64,000 nt of DNA, from the NCBI GenBank assembly GCA_045611785.1, contig JAZKXV010000002.1, forward strand, positions 1-64,000, given 5' to 3'. Of the stretch, positions 63,339 through 64,000 are shown piece after piece. A program made the translations under genes and the position numbers. The DNA is from JAFTYO01 sp045611785 (GTDB taxonomy: Bacteria; Pseudomonadota; Alphaproteobacteria; RF32; CAG-239). Under the pieces are notes generated by a model. That model was not told the origin of the DNA. It did no database searches and saw only the letters and a program-made list of their open reading frames with translations. How positions within the stretch are numbered: the first letter of the stretch is position 1; each line of letters opens with the position of its first letter.

Positions 63339-63824
63339 ATGGAAGTTATTCTTCTTGAACACGTAGAAAAATTAGGTAAAATGGGCGACAAAGTAAACGT
63401 TAAAAACGGCTACGCTCGTAACTACCTCTTACCTCAAAATAAAGCATTACGTGCAACAGAATCTAACGTTGCTTATTTTGAAAAACAAAAAGCTGAATTA
63501 GAAGCTCGCAACCAATCTTTATTTGAAGAAGCTTCTAAAAAAGCTGAAGCATTACAAGGCTTCAAAACTGTTCTTATTCGTCAAGCTGCTGAAACAGGTC
63601 AATTATATGGTTCTGTTACAATTCGTGACATTGCTGCTGCTGTTAAAGAAGCTGGTTTTGATATTGAACGTCGTTTGGTATATTTAGAAAAACCTATTAA
63701 AGATTTAGGTGTATACCAAGTGAAAATCAACTTGCACCCAGAAGTTTCACAAACAATTTTGGTAAACGTTGCCAGAACAAATGATGAAGCTAAAAAGCAA
63801 GAAAAAGCTTATTCTCAAGAATAG
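63339..63824 (+). CDS. rplI: 50S ribosomal protein L9
   Basis: A 161-residue L9 with MEVILLEHVEKLGKMGDKVNV and KNGYARNYLLPQNKAL in the N-terminal domain, a long connecting helix and a C-terminal RNA-binding domain. It binds 23S rRNA at the L1 side and limits frameshifting. It is slightly longer than E. coli L9 owing to a charged C-terminal tail. GGGAGGG precedes the start. Confidence 0.97.
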   Translation: MEVILLEHVEKLGKMGDKVNVKNGYARNYLLPQNKALRATESNVAYFEKQKAELEARNQSLFEEASKKAEALQGFKTVLIRQAAETGQLYGSVTIRDIAAAVKEAGFDIERRLVYLEKPIKDLGVYQVKINLHPEVSQTILVNVARTNDEAKKQEKAYSQE

Positions 63825-63840
63825 TTTATCAAAAATAAAA

Positions 63841-63870
63841 AAAAATCTCCGCTATGGCGGAGATTTTTTT
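63841..63870. terminator. Bidirectional terminator, rplI / ftsK
   Basis: AAATCTCCGC pairs with GCGGAGATTT around TATG, flanked by A- and T-runs. Confidence 0.9.
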
Positions 63871-63887
63871 ATCTACATAAAATACCA

Positions 63888-64000
63888 TTACAATATTTCA
63901 CGTCTGCCGACATGGTCTGCCGGACCTACAATACCCTCTTCTTCCATTCGGTCAATTAGCGCAGCTGCTCGATTATATCCGATTCGCAATTTTCGCTGAA
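63888..64000 (-). CDS. ftsK: DNA translocase FtsK, 3' end only
   Basis: Only the last 36 codons are visible on the minus strand. They encode QRKLRIGYNRAAALIDRMEE followed by EGIVGPADHVGRREIL and a TAA stop. This is the winged-helix gamma domain of FtsK, which reads the KOPS polar sequences and directs chromosome translocation at division. The rest of the gene lies beyond the right edge. Confidence 0.9.
   Translation of the reverse strand, partial: QRKLRIGYNRAAALIDRMEEEGIVGPADHVGRREIL

Noticed and set aside
63769..63999. Plus-strand open frame at the right edge
   Set aside because: It overlaps the end of rplI and the terminator, and the opposite strand encodes a clear FtsK C-terminus.

Overview
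The window reads as chromosomal DNA of a low-GC alphaproteobacterium. The lineage call is inferred from gene content: a GcrA cell-cycle regulator, an IalB-family exported protein, the Hfq-HflX pair, the rpoZ-rsh-acpS order, TolB, and a complete S10-spc ribosomal block with zinc-free S14. The AT-rich base use, reduced gene clusters and many Cys-rich or Asn/Gln-rich exported proteins of unknown function suggest a host- or gut-associated organism. No rRNA, insertion sequence, prophage or CRISPR array is visible. There is one tRNA, tRNA-Arg(CCU).

Layout. 1-2514 is the 3' part of a large repeat-rich Asn/Gln protein that runs off the left edge. 2.6-14.7 kb holds a transglutaminase-like exported protein, a pyruvoyl-dependent arginine decarboxylase with an arginine/agmatine-type antiporter (an AaxB/AaxC-like pair), hfq-hflX, an alpha/beta hydrolase with a DXS-like enzyme, a sucrose-phosphate-synthase-like glycosyltransferase, a PHP phosphoesterase and unknown genes. 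14.9-18.2 kb is one 1121-residue exported Cys-rich protein with a beta-helix-like centre. 18.8-28.2 kb is the minus-strand ribosomal operon rpsJ to rplO, which ends at a terminator after rplO without secY. 28.7-34.4 kb holds rpoZ-rsh-acpS-DUF2062 and two unknown genes. 34.5-37.3 kb is a plus-strand group gcrA, nudix, galE, terC. 37.4-44.8 kb holds an M3 peptidase, tolB, an L,D-transpeptidase-like protein lacking its Cys, nfeD-qmcA, and a lactate dehydrogenase flanked by two small paralogues. 45-53.5 kb holds a CPA2 antiporter, an unknown gene, the ialB-rlmN-recG operon, the CCA enzyme and the tRNA. 53.5-64 kb holds an unknown gene, a short dcw cluster (mraZ-rsmH-ftsL-ftsI) behind a typical MraZ operator, an operon of lipoprotein, comM and a large pseudoprotease-like protein, rpsF-rpsR-rplI, and the 3' end of ftsK.

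Most genes have clear Shine-Dalgarno sites and good sigma-70-like promoters. A second class stands out: single-gene units at 3360-3863, 28694-29233, 37396-39210, 42996-43319, 44421-44753 and 53530-54258. They lack a Shine-Dalgarno site, and most have a TTGAC-type promoter and their own hairpin terminator. Some are visibly richer in GC than their neighbours, which suggests acquired genes.

The items I find most worth a second look are the nested hairpin between rpmD and rplO, the multi-repeat protein at the left edge, the exported protein whose whole protease triad is replaced and which also carries a six-Cys CxxC ladder, the Ser-for-Cys L,D-transpeptidase, the paralogue pair around the lactate dehydrogenase, and the arginine decarboxylase/antiporter pair.
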